From Leishmania martiniquensis (Eukaryota; Euglenozoa; Kinetoplastea; Trypanosomatida; Trypanosomatidae), in the NCBI RefSeq assembly GCF_017916325.1, contig NC_090165.1, forward strand, positions 248,001 through 312,000: 64,000 nt of DNA. Direction: 5' to 3'. Numbering within the stretch: position 1 is the stretch's first letter; each line of letters begins with the position of its first letter. Below, one piece after another: positions 51,609 through 60,855 of the stretch. Made by a program: the position numbers and the translations under genes. The notes under the pieces are model-generated. The model made no database searches. It was given only the letters and a program-made list of their open reading frames with translations, and was not told the DNA's origin.

Positions 51609-53348
51609 ATGTCGCGCGTGACCTTGACACCGAATCTTGAGGTGGTGACCGTTTACAGTGATCGCGCGCAGCTGACCTTTTCTGCGCCAGTGGCGCTGGA
51701 GCCATCGGTGAGCATTGTCGTGGTTGCGGAGAACGTCGAGCAGTGGGGCGATGTTGACTGGGGCACGCTGCAGGTCCGCGTTAGGGCGGGGACGGATCCT
51801 GATGTGGCTGCTGCGGTGCTGCTGCAGAATATCAGCTCCGTGCGCGAGACGGTGACGCAGGATGTGCGCGCAGACGTGCAGCGGCAGAAAGAAGTGATCG
51901 AGCAGATCGAGGTGGAGCGGCACACATGCGAAGAGGAAGTTACCGTTTTGGAGGAGTCTTGTGAGCACCTCGACCGGATCAAGAGCTTTGTACGGTGCGT
52001 AGGGCACGGCGACTGCGCTGTGCCCCCTGAGAGCGCGGGGCACCTGCAGGCGTACCTACAAGACCCTGCGAGGTGGACCGCGATGGCGTCCTTCTTCGGA
52101 ACCAGGCGTGCCTCTGCGCAGCGCAAGCTCGTAGAGCTGAAGGAGAAGCTGGTCGAGATCGAGGAGCGGCGTGCAGAGGCGGAGCAGCGGCTAAGCGACC
52201 TCGGCGGCGACAGCGGGGTGCGACTGCACACAAAGAGCACACTGGAAGCGACGCTTGTCGTGGGAGCTAGTGTTGCTTCCGGGGCGGAGCTGGTGTTGGA
52301 GTTGTCGTGCGTTGTGAGCGGCGCGGGGTGGTCGCCTCTGTACGACCTGCGCGTGGACTACGCAGAGTCGATGCTGGAGGTGGTGTACTCCGCGAACGTG
52401 CACCAATGCACGTCGCTGGACTGGGAGAAGGTGCGACTGAGGCTAAGCACGGCGACGCCACATACGGGCGGGTCACCACCACCGCTGTGGCCGCGCTGGA
52501 CGATCTCGACGCGGCCGCCCCAACCCGTGATGGGCACTCTGCGTGGTGGGCCGCAGCTATGCAGAAGAGTGATGGCCAGCGCCATGAACTTTGCCGCTTT
52601 GAGTGCGGACGAGAGCTACAATGCTCCTGTCGCGCCGGTGATGGAGCAGGCGTCAGTAGAGGGCCGCGGGTTGTCGTCGAGTGCGACAGTGTATACAATT
52701 CCAGGGCGTGCGACAGTGCGGCACAACAACGTAAATGCCAAAGTGACAGTGACGCGCGAGAGGTTCCCGGCGCGGCTGCGGTTCATATGTCTGCCGAAGG
52801 TGGACCCGCTCGTGCATCTGAGCGCGACCGCTGTGAACGCGACGGACTACGAGTTCATTGCTGGCCCGTCGAAAGTATTCTTCGGTAGCACATTCGTGAA
52901 CCAGTCACAGCTGTCCCACGTGTCGCCTGGAGAGGAGTTCGAGGTGTCGCTTGGCACAGACGAGACGGTGACGGTCAGTCGGGCGCTTGTGCGGCGCACA
53001 GAGTCTGAGAAGACGGCTGTGTTCTCAAGCACCAAGTCGCAACTGAGGTATCACTACACGTACACCGTGGAGTGCGGCGCGCTGCAGACCGATGCGCCGG
53101 TGACGATTCTCGTGAAGGACAACTACCCCGTCTCAGAGGACGCGGATATCGATGTGGTGCTCGAGCAGCCGAGGGCCACAGCGGCAGGTGAGTCCTCGAG
53201 CTCTGCTAAGGCGGTCGCCGTGACGGTGGACGAGGACTTGCACGAGGTGGCATGGGACTTCTCGATGACGGCGCATGAAAAAAGGAGCCTCGACATGGTG
53301 TTCACGGTAAGGTATCCCGTGAGGATGCAGGTATTCGGTCTGAGCTGA
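51609..53348 (+). CDS. DUF4139/DUF4140 (mucoidy inhibitor A-like) domain protein (579 aa)
   Basis: The family is widespread in bacteria and present in some eukaryotes, and its biochemical role is not settled. Seen: an N-terminal DUF4140-type region beginning VTVYSDRAQLTF (about 13-24). A coiled-coil hairpin follows (about 90-200, with VQRQKEVIEQIEVERHTCEE and RKLVELKEKLVEIEERRAEAE). The DUF4139 region (about 210-575) includes GWSPLYDLRVDY, DWEKVRLRLSTATP and GGSPPPLWPRW, all close to the family pattern. The C-terminus is beta-rich and ends with FTVRYPVRMQVFGLS. There is no signal peptide or membrane segment, so it is probably cytosolic. ATG at 51609 begins directly at the conserved domain; upstream codons in frame come from pyrimidine tracts. 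Confidence 0.9.
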   Translation: MSRVTLTPNLEVVTVYSDRAQLTFSAPVALEPSVSIVVVAENVEQWGDVDWGTLQVRVRAGTDPDVAAAVLLQNISSVRETVTQDVRADVQRQKEVIEQIEVERHTCEEEVTVLEESCEHLDRIKSFVRCVGHGDCAVPPESAGHLQAYLQDPARWTAMASFFGTRRASAQRKLVELKEKLVEIEERRAEAEQRLSDLGGDSGVRLHTKSTLEATLVVGASVASGAELVLELSCVVSGAGWSPLYDLRVDYAESMLEVVYSANVHQCTSLDWEKVRLRLSTATPHTGGSPPPLWPRWTISTRPPQPVMGTLRGGPQLCRRVMASAMNFAALSADESYNAPVAPVMEQASVEGRGLSSSATVYTIPGRATVRHNNVNAKVTVTRERFPARLRFICLPKVDPLVHLSATAVNATDYEFIAGPSKVFFGSTFVNQSQLSHVSPGEEFEVSLGTDETVTVSRALVRRTESEKTAVFSSTKSQLRYHYTYTVECGALQTDAPVTILVKDNYPVSEDADIDVVLEQPRATAAGESSSSAKAVAVTVDEDLHEVAWDFSMTAHEKRSLDMVFTVRYPVRMQVFGLS

Positions 53349-55495
53349 TGTAGACGTTCCTGAAGGGCGCAGAGCAGACTCACTGTGGAGGAGTCTGCAC
53401 CGCGACAGTGGACTGTGTGTCTCGCTTTCCCTTTCGCTGCGCAGAGGATGGGGATTGAAGCCTGACGTGCCTCACTTGGGCACCAGTGGCGCAGACCATG
53501 CCACTGTGCCGTGCGTTGCGGGCTTTACAGGCCTAGTGGAAGCCTTTTGGTGCCTCTACGTCAAGAGAGACCGCTTTCCTCCTTGTCGCTTGGACGCGCC
53601 GCCCTGTTTTTATCTGCGCTTCTTGTGCGGCAATCAGCCCGCGCACGGGAACTCCGTCCTCGTCGCCGTGCTGTTGCTTGCTTTCATTCTGTGCTGCCAC
53701 TGTCCGCACACAGTTTCTCTGCCTCTTCTTCGGTTGGCCACACTCGTGCCCTTGCAACTCTTTGCTGCGCTCCCTGGACGACGAAGAGAGAGGGAAGGGG
53801 GGCCACACACACACACTCTCCCGCCCCCGAGGTGTGGGGTAGCGAGGGACGTCTCAGGAGCCCGGTGGCCCCCCCTCCCACACACACACACGCACACTCG
53901 CGCTCTGTAGGGCTGCCGAGCAGCCAGCCCCCCCCCTTTCCCTAGCAGACGCCGCACCGCTCCTCGCGGCGATGCAGGGTCAGGTGCCTGCGGCGTAGGG
54001 AGGGGGAGGATGAGAGCGACGCACCGGTACGTATGTTGGCGGCGAGGTGGTGGATGGCGTTTGGGACTGGTGCTGTGGCCAGGCGGCGGAGCTGGCGCAT
54101 GGCTGTAGCGATGTGTCGTAGCGCTGCTTCGTGGCAGGGCGCGATGAGGGGGGGCTATCCGTGCGTGCGTGCGTGACGTGGCTGGAAGCAGAGGGGGTGG
54201 GGGAGCGGCTCGTCCGACTTTGGACGGGAGCGTGGAGATGCCGACAGAGGCAACCCTCTTATTGCACCCCCACAGCGCTCCTTCGCTGCAAGGCGGCGAG
54301 GGGAAAGGGCACGCATGACGCCAGAGGGTTGCGCATGCTGTATAGACGCCGAAGGGAGGGTTGGGCGGTGAAGTGAAGGCGCAGAGGCTATCCTTTCCCT
54401 TCTGCTAATGGTCTCTTGCTCTCTGCTGTGTGGCACCGCGTTCTGGTGAGTGAGTGTGCGTGTGCGTGTATCAGCTTTCACAGATCGGCGTGTTCGTGCT
54501 CGCGCGTGCATCTGATTGCTTGGGGAGGTTTTCATTTTTATCAGCCGTGCCTCCCCTCTCGCTCTTTCTCGCTTCCGGTGAAAAATGTTGCTGGTAAGCG
54601 TCACTGCCGGCTTCTTCCACGTCCGTCGACCTTTCTCTCTATTGCGTTGCTGTCGAACTGATGTCGCGGTGGTGAGCGCCGAGGCAGAAGGTAAGCAGGT
54701 GGGCGCGCATGCGTTTGATGACGGTGCACATGCCAGCTCACTGCTTTATCAAACTGGCCGCATCTCTGTCCCTTTCCCTTTGCGTTTCATTGCTTGTTTA
54801 GTGCTGTCTCCCGTCCTCTCAGCTACGCCGCAGGGCGGTTTGATCACGGCAGAGCAGGCAATCACCGACAACGGACCATGAAAGTGGCCCCCTGAGGAAA
54901 GGGCACGAGTGCTATGTTGTGCCCAGTTGCACTTCACAGTCGCGCTGCCAGGTTGGCAGTAGGCCTCTTTGGAGAGCTCCATCCGTAGCGCTCGGTATGG
55001 CCGTGCAGGAGGGACGCCCCTAAGAGGAGTCGAGGCGCGCGCATTTACTCGCCCGCCTATCGATGGGTGCCGGAGCCGAGACCCCAAAACCAACAGAGCT
55101 GTGCGTATGCTGCTTCTCGCTCACCCTCCATCTTCTGACCCACCCATCATCGACGAACGCACTTGCCCGGCGGCTCCTGCCTCGAGAAGGATGCACGTGT
55201 CAACACATGCATGAAGGCGTGCATGCATGCATCCACTTGACACGTCTGCACATCGAGACATAGACCTGTGCACGCCCACGGGGCTGCATACATTTTTTTT
55301 TCGTCTTCTACGGAAACTCAAACGTGAGGCGTTTGCCGTCTCTCTCTGTCTCTGCACTATCACCGCTATCCGAGACCCACCCATACCTTTTCTTTTTCTC
55401 CGTCTTGGAGTCCTCTCTATTTCGCATCAGAGCGGCTTCCTGTGTTCGGTGGCTGCAGCGAGGACGCGGAGCTTGCGCTTTAGTACGGGGCACCC
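53349..55495. other. Intergenic spacer (2.1 kb) with antisense SIDER-like repeat
   Basis: The probable 3' UTR of the DUF4139 gene. It contains the repeat at 53838-54286 (listed separately), a mixed-composition block at about 54800-55080 that may be an older degenerate repeat, and T and C/T tracts at 55290-55430 that may direct splicing of the next gene. No gene is supported. Confidence 0.6.
53838..54286 (-). mobile_element. SIDER-like degenerate retroposon, copy 2 (antisense)
   Basis: About 449 bp matching 63078-63527 with only a handful of differences: a one-base change in a C/T run, homopolymer length changes in C and G runs, and isolated transitions such as 54261-54264 ATTG versus ATCG. 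Its left 200 bp are the reverse complement of the core of copy 1 (29844-30042). It lies antisense to transcription in the DUF4139 3' UTR. The near-identity to copy 3 suggests recent spread or gene conversion. Confidence 0.7.
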
Positions 55496-57838
55496 ATGGA
55501 GGAGTTGAAGTGCAGCTTGCTGGGCTTTAACTCAGGAGTTCTCCGGCAGCCGCTCGATACACCTTCGCCAGTCGCCGAAGTGGGGCCATCGAAGGAATCG
55601 GGTGATGATAGCATAGCCGGCGCATCTTCTTCGGCAGCCTTGCACAGGTACTGCGATGGGCTGCCGTTTCACCCCGCAGAGCGGGTTCTTCTTCAGAGTG
55701 CGCTGGCTTTGGGTCACAGGTATCGCACACTTCTGCACACCACTCGAGAGGCCGCAATCGGCCGCGCCGAGGGGCTATACCCGGCGGCTATTGCGAGTGG
55801 GGTGAGGAAGATCCTTCTCAACTACGCTGAGGCGGTGAAGGCGGCTGAGACGCCGTCGGCGCTCGCTGCGCTCCCGGGAACATACGCCTTGACGTTCAAC
55901 CTTCTGGAGACCATCGTCAGGCAACAGCAGCGGACGGAGGTGTGTCTGCCGTTGCTCGGTGACTTTCTCCATCATCAGGAGGTCCCGGTAGCGTTTCGCC
56001 GTTTTCTCGGGGAGAGCGTGTGGCTTGCGCTGCTTTACACCACAGCGCACTACATTGCACATGGCGTCGTGCTGCACGCGCGCCCAGACTACTTCATTTC
56101 TGTGCGCACCAAGCAGTCCGAGACGGCAGCGGCGGCTGCAGCGAAGGGGAGTGCCTCGGCCGGCTTCAGCGGCGGCGGTGAGGAGCACGTTCTCTACACA
56201 GACCGTCTTCCGCCCGGAGTATCCCCCGAGCTGGGTCTCCTGATACTGGCGGCTGGTAAAGAGCGGCGAGTGCTGCTGCGCGACACGGAGGTGCAGGGTG
56301 GCAGCGACTACCTAGAGCAGCTCGCTCTCGGCTCACAGGACGAGGCCGCGAATGCAGTCTTTCACTCCATCTTCAACGCGCAGCTGTGCCACGGTGGTGT
56401 GCTGGCGACAGAGGAGCTAGCAGCGCGTGTGGAGGCGGCGAAGACTTTGTGGTCAAAGGCGTTGTGGATGAAGGTTGGCGATCTGCACGCACTAAAACTG
56501 AACCTTGCTGCTCTGCGCAACATGTTTCTCTGCCACCGCGGCGACGTGTGGTACGCCTTTGTGGAGCGCGTACTGCCTGCTCTGGCTGCTATGCAGCCGC
56601 TTCGACACAGCACTCACGGGGGTGCGGCTACGTTGCCTGTGCCGGTATCGCAGCTGCCGTCGCAGCCGCCCGCTGCCCCCCTCAAAGGGGTCGAGGGCGC
56701 GTGTGAGGAGGAAGAGAGGAGGAAGAATGCTGCACACGCTCTGGCTCGCGAGTCTCGTGCCGCGGCTTCCCGTAGTGCCCGCCTGCAGCGCACCGCTGCG
56801 GACGCATTCTTGTTCGCTCTCTCTGTCAGTAATCTCCGTGACACGGCCGCGTACGGGACTTTCACGATGCGGGTGGCGTCGAGCAGCGTGCTGCAGGCGG
56901 ATTTGGCCTTCGCCGCTGCAGATCCGACCCAAGCGGGCTGGCGCACCAGCGGCGGCGTCGCGTCCGCTTCCACAGAGGACATGGCACGGTACCTCCTGCT
57001 TGTCGCCCAATCTCTTTATCTGGAGTACATCCCTCCTCAAGGCCTGGCGCTGATTGTGTCGCACAAGTCGCTGCAGTACTATCAGCGACTCTTCTCATTT
57101 CACATTGCCCTGCGCTTCTCAATGGAAGCGCTTGCGGTGACGCGCTCACTCTTCTCAGAGGCGTTGGTGACGACGAACCCCTCGGAAGACCTGCGCCGCG
57201 CGTTCGCACTCTTTCAGCTGCTGCACTTCATGGAGTCCACGCTCGGCTACTACATGCAGGTGGATGTTATAAGCGTCTACACCGCAAAGCTCGAGGATCA
57301 GCTCGCGTCGGCGGCATGTACCAGCGTGGATCAGGCAAAGCGCTTCCACGACCAGTTTATATGGCATGTCTCAGAGGCCACTTTCTTAACAGAGGGCTCA
57401 GAGCCGCTTTTGCGTGCATGTCAGTCCCTCAACACGTGTGCGACAACCCTCTACACCCTCTGCGTCCGCTATAGCATGCCGTACTGGGCGGTCGACGGCG
57501 TCAACACGACTCCAGTGGAGGTGCGCGCCACACTCAGCGCCCTCGAGGCGCGTGTGCAGCAGGATGTTGTGGCGGTGTTCACGGGCTATCTCGGCCTCGG
57601 TAGGCGCACGTGGGAGCGCGCCTTGTGGTCGCGCCTCGACTTCAACGGCTTTTTCTCCCAGCACCGCACACAGCCAACGGTTCCCGAGGAACTACGACGT
57701 GTCAGCGTGTCAGGCAATACACTTACGCAGCCGCACCACAGGCGTGTACGTAGTGTCAGTGGACCGACGCGCTCGAGCGATCGGTCAAAGACGCCGCAAC
57801 ACCAGCGGGTATCCTCGAGACGAACGTCTGCCGGCTGA
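55496..57838 (+). CDS. Gamma-tubulin complex component (GCP, Spc97/Spc98 family) (780 aa)
   Basis: Part of the complex that nucleates microtubules at basal bodies, spindle poles and other sites. Seen: an N-terminal GRIP1-like helical region (about 55-330) with LPGTYALTFNLLETIVRQQQ. The C-terminal GRIP2 region (about 480-740) is clearer: YLLLVAQSLYLEYIPPQGLAL, SHKSLQYYQRLFSFHIALRF, then FQLLHFMESTLGYYMQVDVIS, and LASAACTSVDQAKRFHDQFI before a helical end. These follow the pattern of GCP proteins: a Leu/Tyr/Trp-rich segment, S-x-x-x-L-x-x-Y-x-x-L-F, then F-x-x-x-L-x-Y-Y. Which of GCP2-6 it is cannot be decided here; the short N-terminus favours a GCP4-like member. The last 60 residues are Arg/Ser-rich and unconserved. 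Confidence 0.82.
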   Translation: MEELKCSLLGFNSGVLRQPLDTPSPVAEVGPSKESGDDSIAGASSSAALHRYCDGLPFHPAERVLLQSALALGHRYRTLLHTTREAAIGRAEGLYPAAIASGVRKILLNYAEAVKAAETPSALAALPGTYALTFNLLETIVRQQQRTEVCLPLLGDFLHHQEVPVAFRRFLGESVWLALLYTTAHYIAHGVVLHARPDYFISVRTKQSETAAAAAAKGSASAGFSGGGEEHVLYTDRLPPGVSPELGLLILAAGKERRVLLRDTEVQGGSDYLEQLALGSQDEAANAVFHSIFNAQLCHGGVLATEELAARVEAAKTLWSKALWMKVGDLHALKLNLAALRNMFLCHRGDVWYAFVERVLPALAAMQPLRHSTHGGAATLPVPVSQLPSQPPAAPLKGVEGACEEEERRKNAAHALARESRAAASRSARLQRTAADAFLFALSVSNLRDTAAYGTFTMRVASSSVLQADLAFAAADPTQAGWRTSGGVASASTEDMARYLLLVAQSLYLEYIPPQGLALIVSHKSLQYYQRLFSFHIALRFSMEALAVTRSLFSEALVTTNPSEDLRRAFALFQLLHFMESTLGYYMQVDVISVYTAKLEDQLASAACTSVDQAKRFHDQFIWHVSEATFLTEGSEPLLRACQSLNTCATTLYTLCVRYSMPYWAVDGVNTTPVEVRATLSALEARVQQDVVAVFTGYLGLGRRTWERALWSRLDFNGFFSQHRTQPTVPEELRRVSVSGNTLTQPHHRRVRSVSGPTRSSDRSKTPQHQRVSSRRTSAG

Positions 57839-58824
57839 CATGACGGTGAAGGAGCGCGCTAGGGGTGTAGTGGAAGGAGTCTCTCCCAGCTTTGCGCTCT
57901 GTCGCTCCTCCTCGTCCTTGGGTGAACCCAACAGTTTGTTTTCTTCATCTATTAATTTATGTGCACCAGTCGTGTTTCTCGGGCCTCTGCGCGGGCTCGC
58001 TCAACCACCTTTGGCGAGCACACGCGCACGCTACCGCCAACTCTGTCTCCGCTTTTCGTTGCCGCATGGGGGGAGACCTTTCCTTTTTTTCTTTCTCTTC
58101 GCAGAACGCTCTTTCGCAGCCCCTTTGGGTGCGTTCAAGTCGCTCTCGCACATCAAAAGGCACTCTGCTGCCCATCTCCAACTGTTTTCGATTCCCCCCC
58201 TCTCCTCCTCTCACCCACACACCCACACACCCACACCCGCAGTCAGGCGTTGGAGTAGGGACGACCAGTCTCCCTGCCGTCCCTGTACACACACACACAC
58301 ACGCACACAAGCACGCACCGTGTGGCACTCCTGCCTGCTCCCTGCCTGAAACAGAGCTGGAGAATATACGGGCGTCCCCACTGCAGTGCCGCTCTTCTCC
58401 CTCAAATTTCTCTTGGATTAGGCATTGCGACCCCCCCGTGAGCCCTCGTCATATCGCGTCGCTCTCCCATCTTTCCCCCGCGCAGACGCAGCAGGTAGCA
58501 GGAGAGGGAGAGAGAGGAGCTGCCGGGAGCCACATCACGTCAATGCGCAAGTGCGCAGTTCATTGCTTCCTCAAGTGCCTGCACACATTCTCTGCCTTCC
58601 CAGCGCGCTTGTCTGACGTGTCCCCCTGCTTCTCTCCTCTACGGGAGAGGCGATATTTCTTTCCACAGTTGACTAGCTTCTTCTGCCGGCGGCTGGCTGG
58701 GTCGGTTGCGGCGGTCTCCGAAGGCGGGTGTCTTTCTTGTCCCCAGCGGCCCGACAGATCACCCCAAGCGCACTGTGCTTAAGCTTCCGCGCGTCGCCAC
58801 TTGCTCCATACAGCCTTTTGGCGC
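57839..58824. other. Intergenic spacer, no gene seen
   Basis: About 990 bp, C/T-rich, with CA-rich patches at 58213-58232 and 58288-58310. A C/T tract at about 58618-58670 with TTTCCACAG could serve as the splice acceptor for the next gene. No gene is supported. Confidence 0.55.
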
Positions 58825-60855
58825 ATGATCCGGGCACCTGATATCAACAGCGAAAAGATGCAGGAGAATGACAGCCGCACCGACGGACCCGTCAATAGCG
58901 CCGTCGGCGCGTCGTCTTTTCCGCGGCTGCCCTCGATGCAGTGGAGCGGAGAGAGGCCTCCCCCAACAGCCCCGCCGGCTGGGCAAATACCGCGCGTGCA
59001 GGCGCTAGCGCGATGGCCGCGCGGAGAGGACGGCGGCACAAAGGCCAAGTCGCTGTTCGCGGCAGCAAATGATGTGGGCCAGTCGGGGCTGTTGGAGGCG
59101 CACTGGGACTGTGCGGTGGGGGGAGCCAAATGGCACACAGAGCCTGAGACGTTAGATTTGGGGGCGCCCTTGCATGCTGCAGTGCCGCTGGCGACCAACA
59201 CTTGCGCCGCTGCGCACGTGACAGCCTTGCATGAGGAAGGGAGTAGGCACCCCGAAAGCACCACTGACGATGTCAGTGGCACCGGAGCTGTGCGCCAGGA
59301 GATGAGCCTCCCACAGCACCGCGGCGGCCGCCGCCACAGCCACGGCACCGAAAGAGCCAACGGCGTGCCCGGTGGAGGTGCGGACAGTGTGTGTGACGAC
59401 GATAGCGAGGACGATGACTCCAAGAGCACTTCGACGGCGCGCAGTCGCAGCGCAGAAGGAGCGAACACGGCGCCCCCCTCTGCATCTCCTGTTGACGGGG
59501 GTGCCCAACGCTGTGTCGCCTCGACCCGCCAGGCCGCGAACGCGCTGCCTCGCATGTTGGCGCTGCAGCGATCTTTTGAAGCGGAAGCAAGGCACCTGTA
59601 CGAGTACTGTGGCATGCACGTTGTCGAGTGGCCGACGCTGGCGGTGGAGTGGATTCCGGACCGAACTTTCATCGACCCGGAGCGTGACTATACGCTGCAG
59701 TACTTGGCGATTGGTGCCCAGGTGCACCCGCTTAGCGAGGCGACGAACACCGTGAAACTAATGGAGGTGGCGGTGCCGGTCGCCGCAGCGAGGGAGGCCA
59801 TGCACGGTGCCTATGGTGACGACGACGTTGCCAAGGCGGGACCGGCGGATCCGGAAGGGGCAGAGAACCTCGATCCTGGCAAGCGCTTTGCCAACATCAA
59901 AGGCCACTTCCGCTGCGAGCAGACGCTAACGGTGGATGCACCAGTGCTGAAGATTCGAGCGATGCCTGCAGAGACGAACATTATCGCCGTCAAGACGGCG
60001 TCTGCGTTCATTGGGGTGTATAACCTCGTGCAAGAGCTCACGGAGGATGAGGCTGGTCGAACAGTGCCGGACGCACTGCTGCGCGGGCACCGACGTGGCG
60101 GCTTTGGGCTCTGCTGGAACACGCTGAAGCCCGGATTCATTGCTAGCGCTGCCGATGACGGCTACGTTAACTACTACGACGTGAGTCACCGCTTGACGAT
60201 CGACATGCGCGAAGCACCCGCCGTCGACCCGGTCCTGTCCGTCCCTCAGACGCCGCCACTCGAGCGCTTGGTTGGCCATCGAGACATCGTCACCGACTGC
60301 AGCTGGCACGCTTCGCAGGGCCACTTGCTGACGTCTTCGAGCATGGACGGAGACGTGCGCTTGTGGGACATTCGCATGCGCATTGGTGGTGCCACGATCT
60401 ACTCGGCGCATGCAAGCGGCGCGACAGCAGCCCAGTTTCATCCCATATGCACCTTCCAGCTGGCGACCACTGGCGCGGAGGGAAGTGTTAGCCTGTGGGA
60501 TATCCGCCACACCGCTGAACCGGTCAGGGAGCTTAACTACCACGGCCGCGCCATCACGGGCCTGCAGTGGTCGCCGTTTAGCGAGACTGTTATGCTGAGT
60601 TACGGCGCAGACGGCCGCGTCGTCTTGTGGGATCTTGCGAAGACGTCACTGCCGCTCGATTACTCGAAGAGCCAAGTGGCACCACCGGAGGTGTCATTTG
60701 TGCACATCGGCCATGTGGGTCGCGTGACGGACGCTTCGTGGAGCTCCTCCAAGGCAGAGGAATGGCTGGTGGCGTCCGCCGACACAACTAACGGGCTACA
60801 AGTGTACCGCCCACGACGCGATGTGGTTCAGGAGTACCGTGCCTACGAGGAGTAA
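58825..60855 (+). CDS. RBBP4/MSI1-like WD40 histone-chaperone subunit with long N-terminal extension (676 aa)
   Basis: Members bind histone H3/H4 and serve CAF-1, histone deacetylase and methyltransferase complexes in the nucleus. Seen: a disordered N-terminal extension of about 245 residues, then a helix and strand with LYEYCGMHVVEWPTLAVEWI, matching the N-terminal LYDLVMTHALEWPSL region of RBBP4. WD40 blades follow: IIAVKTASAFIGVYNL, LRGHRRGGFGLCWNTLKPGF, LVGHRDIVTDCSWHASQGHL with VRLWDIR, SAHASGATAAQFHP with VSLWDIRH, and GLQWSPFSETVMLSYGADGR with VVLWDL. The end, PPEVSFVHIGHVGRVTDASW, again follows RBBP4 (PELLFIHGGHTAKISDFSW). Length is well above the usual 420-470 because of the extension and an acidic insert near 325-355. 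ATG 58825 is the first; the frame extends eight codons further only to a TTG. Confidence 0.92.
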   Translation: MIRAPDINSEKMQENDSRTDGPVNSAVGASSFPRLPSMQWSGERPPPTAPPAGQIPRVQALARWPRGEDGGTKAKSLFAAANDVGQSGLLEAHWDCAVGGAKWHTEPETLDLGAPLHAAVPLATNTCAAAHVTALHEEGSRHPESTTDDVSGTGAVRQEMSLPQHRGGRRHSHGTERANGVPGGGADSVCDDDSEDDDSKSTSTARSRSAEGANTAPPSASPVDGGAQRCVASTRQAANALPRMLALQRSFEAEARHLYEYCGMHVVEWPTLAVEWIPDRTFIDPERDYTLQYLAIGAQVHPLSEATNTVKLMEVAVPVAAAREAMHGAYGDDDVAKAGPADPEGAENLDPGKRFANIKGHFRCEQTLTVDAPVLKIRAMPAETNIIAVKTASAFIGVYNLVQELTEDEAGRTVPDALLRGHRRGGFGLCWNTLKPGFIASAADDGYVNYYDVSHRLTIDMREAPAVDPVLSVPQTPPLERLVGHRDIVTDCSWHASQGHLLTSSSMDGDVRLWDIRMRIGGATIYSAHASGATAAQFHPICTFQLATTGAEGSVSLWDIRHTAEPVRELNYHGRAITGLQWSPFSETVMLSYGADGRVVLWDLAKTSLPLDYSKSQVAPPEVSFVHIGHVGRVTDASWSSSKAEEWLVASADTTNGLQVYRPRRDVVQEYRAYEE

